This document shows positions 61,221 through 64,000 of a stretch of 64,000 nucleotides of DNA, one piece after another. The notes beneath the pieces are model-generated. The model had not been told where the DNA came from. It made no database searches and saw only the letters and a program-made list of their open reading frames with translations. Each line of letters starts with the position of its first letter. Within the stretch, counting starts at the first letter, position 1. Source of the DNA: Actinostola sp. cb2023 (Eukaryota > Cnidaria > Anthozoa > Actiniaria > Actinostolidae). The position numbers were made by a program, and so were the translations under genes. The stretch covers positions 1-64,000 of the forward strand of contig JAUJYZ010000803.1 of assembly GCA_033675265.1 (NCBI GenBank). The letters are read 5' to 3'.

Positions 61221-62999
61221 GTGTGCTGATCAATAAACCCAACGCAGAACAACTTCTCATTAACTTTCTACGAATTCCCTAGAGGTTTAGAAGGTGTGAA
61301 GTAGTTCAACACGAAGATTGTATGATGAGTTCAAACGAACCAGCGATCCGCGATGTTTCGTTGTTTACACCGACAATCGTGATTTATAAACTTGAATGTA
61401 CGTGAACGCTTGACAAATTAATGAATATTTCTGGTTGAATCTCTTTTGAAATACATTCAATATTTTCGGTTGGATCTGAAACGATCGATTGTGTATGCGA
61501 CCCACTGATCACACGGAGTGAATACAGCCATGTGACAAGTTTCAGTTTAATACTCCATGAATACGAACTTTTACATTGTAACTTTAAATCAAGTCTATTA
61601 TTCAGACAGTCTGAAAAGTCCATCTGTGAGTGTAATTCGGGTTAAAGGTGAAGCCATTTGTTTCTCAAATTGGTGTGAAACACAATAATAATTGTTTACG
61701 TCTCCCCAAAGTGGCGTGACGACTCATTCTTCCAAAATGAAATCACACATTCAAAGTGCACCACAATATTAAACAAAAGTTTTGATTCATAATTAAATGT
61801 TCCTATGGTTTTAGAGTGATAAAATAGAAAATGTAGAGTTTACAGGGTCTTATTTTTCATTCCTATTTTTCATTCACGGCAAAGTGACAACACATACAGT
61901 ATTCAAATTATTTTGATCTCTGAACTGTCATAACAACGCTTTTCACATCAGCTGTCATGCTTTTATGTCTTCAAGGAAACCTCTCGCTTTAATGTATAAC
62001 ATTCAAATACTGTTAAAAAGCTTTTTCATCTAGTCGAGAAACTGAGATAGTTAAAGAGATCGTAATCATATGTTGGTGTCGTTAGTCTCATTTCACACAT
62101 CGTGACTGGTTTGAACCGGTTCACGCTGCACGTGAGAATTCATTCTGAGTCATTCACAACTTGAAATATTTCGAATATAATTCTTCTCGTAGATAAAATG
62201 CTTCTTTCCTCAAACAGTTACTGTTAAACCGGATGTTCTCTTCCCCACGACATTCCAAGATTGCATCACAATATTGCAATGTTATTGGCAGATTGCTCTG
62301 AGCAAGATGGAATCATCGAGATGAAGTTGCTAATTAGTTGAGCTGTTCAGTTCACAACTTCACACTATAGTTCCAAAATGTTCCAAGTTCTGGTACAATA
62401 CCTAGATGAGTGCTATGCAAGTTTTTTTGTTGACACTGCTATTCACGATTACAGTGAACTGATGAGGTTTATAGTGTAGTTTCGGTTAGAAGCGTACCAC
62501 TTTACTTCAATAGCTAGCTGACCTTTTTTACACGCTTCGTCAAAAAAATGTACTTTCGATGGAACAACTGTAGCCATGAATGTTTATGTATTGTAGTGTT
62601 TTAAAAATATTTACGTCAGTTTGTGATTTTTCCGGGGCGAACAGTTATTTTCAGTTTCCAAGTAAAGTCAAGATCTTTTCTCAATATATTGCTGATCGTG
62701 CCCTATCGCACACGTTTTGCCATATCGCACACTTTTTTGCCCATTGCGCACTTTTTTGTGCATTTTTGCCCATAGATTTCGAATATAATTTTCAAAAACA
62801 GTCACCAAGCAGTTCCTTCCGAATTTTAAAACTGTATAAGAAATTTAGTCGGATAACGAGATCAAATTCTCTATTTGACGTTAAGTTAATTATGTTGATC
62901 AGCTCAAGCGCTGAACTTGGTGAGAACCAGTATTGGCAATAAATCCTGTAAAGGACTTAAAATATAGCGGCATAATATGTTAAATTTCATCTAATATAA

Positions 63000-63407
63000 C
63001 ACGGTATTTATCAACCAATACTGTACTTTGAAATTTTTGACAACGACGAAGATGATTGCAAAGATGTGGACAGTGACAGCAAGTACAGCTGGCCAATCAC
63101 ATTAAAGCTGAATTTGGAAAGCTGCCAAACTTGTTTGATTTGTTTATCTGGTCGATCTTCCAATCTCCATCTGAACTTTGCTGACGTTGCCAAGAGAAAT
63201 ATTTATAAGTGCATTATTTGTAAATGTATTTACAACTGCAATGCCTATCATAACTATCTGGCTATTGCTTCAGCTTATGTAGCTGTTTATCCAGCTTATA
63301 CAATCTTGGAACATCAATTTCAAGGAAGTTCTTATTATGTACGATCGGTGGTGAGACTTTGTAAATTCTTTTCCAGGATTCTTCTAAAGCCGAAGTCAAA
63401 CTTTTAG
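63000..63407 (+). CDS. Unrecognised open frame, possible exon
   Basis: Open from 63000 with YFEIFDNDEDDCKDVDSDSK, SCQTCLICLSGRSSNLHLNF and KCIICKCIYNCNAY. The acidic start and paired Cys (CQTC, CIICKC) look less random than most frames here, but there is no ATG at its start, no family match I recognise, and it may be chance. Confidence 0.2.
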   Translation, partial: HGIYQPILYFEIFDNDEDDCKDVDSDSKYSWPITLKLNLESCQTCLICLSGRSSNLHLNFADVAKRNIYKCIICKCIYNCNAYHNYLAIASAYVAVYPAYTILEHQFQGSSYYVRSVVRLCKFFSRILLKPKSNF

Positions 63408-63532
63408 ACTTCAAGACTTTAAGGCTTCAAACTCCAATAAGTCAGCAGATTGCTGATCTGGCGTTTTTCTTTTAATTTCCAAGCCAGGTTTTTTAAAATC
63501 TTTTCGTCTGAATTTATTTTATTGATTTATTT

Positions 63533-63640
63533 ATACAGTACAGCCTAGAAGTATGTTAACATGCCCATGCGCAGGTTTTGTGTGGGCTTCGTTAATGGAC
63601 CCCACGCGTATGGACAGAGCCCGTCTTTGCTGTAAAACCG
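63533..63640. repeat. Dispersed repeat (TACAGTACAGCCTAGAAGTA), copy 2
   Basis: Starts as at 61105 and goes on to CATGCCCATGCGCAG and GTATGGACAGAGCCCGTC. A short CACAACGACC tandem repeat follows at 63667-63720. Confidence 0.75.
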
Positions 63641-64000
63641 CGTAGTTACTAAAACCCGGAACCATTCACAACGACCCACAACGATCCACAACGACCCACA
63701 CAACTACCCACAATGACCCACCAGTGATACCAAATAACGATACAAAATCTCAAAAGTAAACAAGACCAAAATTCCACTTGCCGAATCGCCATTTGAACTC
63801 CAGTTAACGGTTTGACAAGTAGTTTCTTTGAGATGTGCTCAACGGTAATTCTGATAATCATATGCGGTTTCTACAACTTTAGAGTTATGAATCTGCATAT
63901 TCGCAAAGGTTATACTCTCATTCTGAGTAGAAATGAATTGAAACACGGTTGAATATCATATGATATCTCTGTTGATCAGTACAAATGCCCAATCTAGTTA

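Larger units (their letters stand above)
49433..64000. other. Gene-poor, repeat-rich interval after LIN54
   Basis: Apart from the uncertain exon-like stretches at 55555-55718 and 63000-63407, no coding sequence is supported. From 57555 to 58880, 60621 to 61100 and 61260 to 63000 I see AT-rich DNA without recognisable structure, except the recurrent CCACAGGAAGCCC motif at 60790 and 60983. Confidence 0.55.

Noticed and set aside
62690..62765. Short CGCACACTTTTTTGCC-like repeats inside the frame 62580-62942 as a coding domain
   Set aside because: The frame shows no family signature and its repeats look like simple-sequence drift.

Overview
This is an animal genome window: intron-rich genes with GT/AG junctions, metazoan extracellular and chromatin protein families, and very dense foldback elements and microsatellites. 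An anthozoan cnidarian (stony-coral-like) is the most likely source. That rests on repeat style and my recollection of similar coral repeats, not on a search, so a sponge or another early-branching animal is not excluded.

Three genes can be built exon by exon. (1) 3613-17270, plus strand: a secreted multidomain protein like the N-terminal part of SVEP1/polydom. Its order is signal peptide, vWA, EGF-like, ephrin-receptor-like Cys-rich module, three Sushi/CCP, two HYR, a Sushi-like module and a Cys-rich C-terminal module. Every internal junction is phase 1. Two exons carry a frame break, and the last visible splice donor is abutted by a MITE, so it may be a decaying copy. (2) 27377-24448, minus strand: the thioredoxin-like redox protein PRXL2A (FAM213A, selenoprotein U1) in four coding exons. 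An in-frame TGA sits exactly where vertebrates with the Cys form have the first Cys of the redox motif, giving Sec-x-x-Cys. A strong SECIS-like hairpin lies on the same strand at 23517-23434. This is the main discovery of the window: an apparently intact selenoprotein gene that ordinary ORF calling cuts at the Sec codon. (3) 35795-49432, plus strand: LIN54, the DNA-binding subunit of the DREAM/MuvB cell-cycle complex. Its 13 coding exons join in frame to 563 aa with both CXC domains.

PRXL2A and LIN54 are divergently arranged. Three CCAAT boxes at 28701-28790, and good splice donors facing away on both strands, suggest a shared bidirectional promoter.

The rest is mostly repeats. 1-3600 holds low-complexity DNA, palindromic MITEs and a TTA array. 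17290-23430 holds nested foldback elements, one with a RecQ-helicase-like fragment, and an AT-rich minisatellite. 29000-35778 is the presumed first intron of LIN54. 49433-64000 is gene-poor, with MITEs, a large GGCTCGATG minisatellite, a 650-bp segmental duplication with an exon-like stretch, and a 1.74-kb transposon carrying a TTAA-flanked insertion whose empty site survives in a second copy at 7602-8676.
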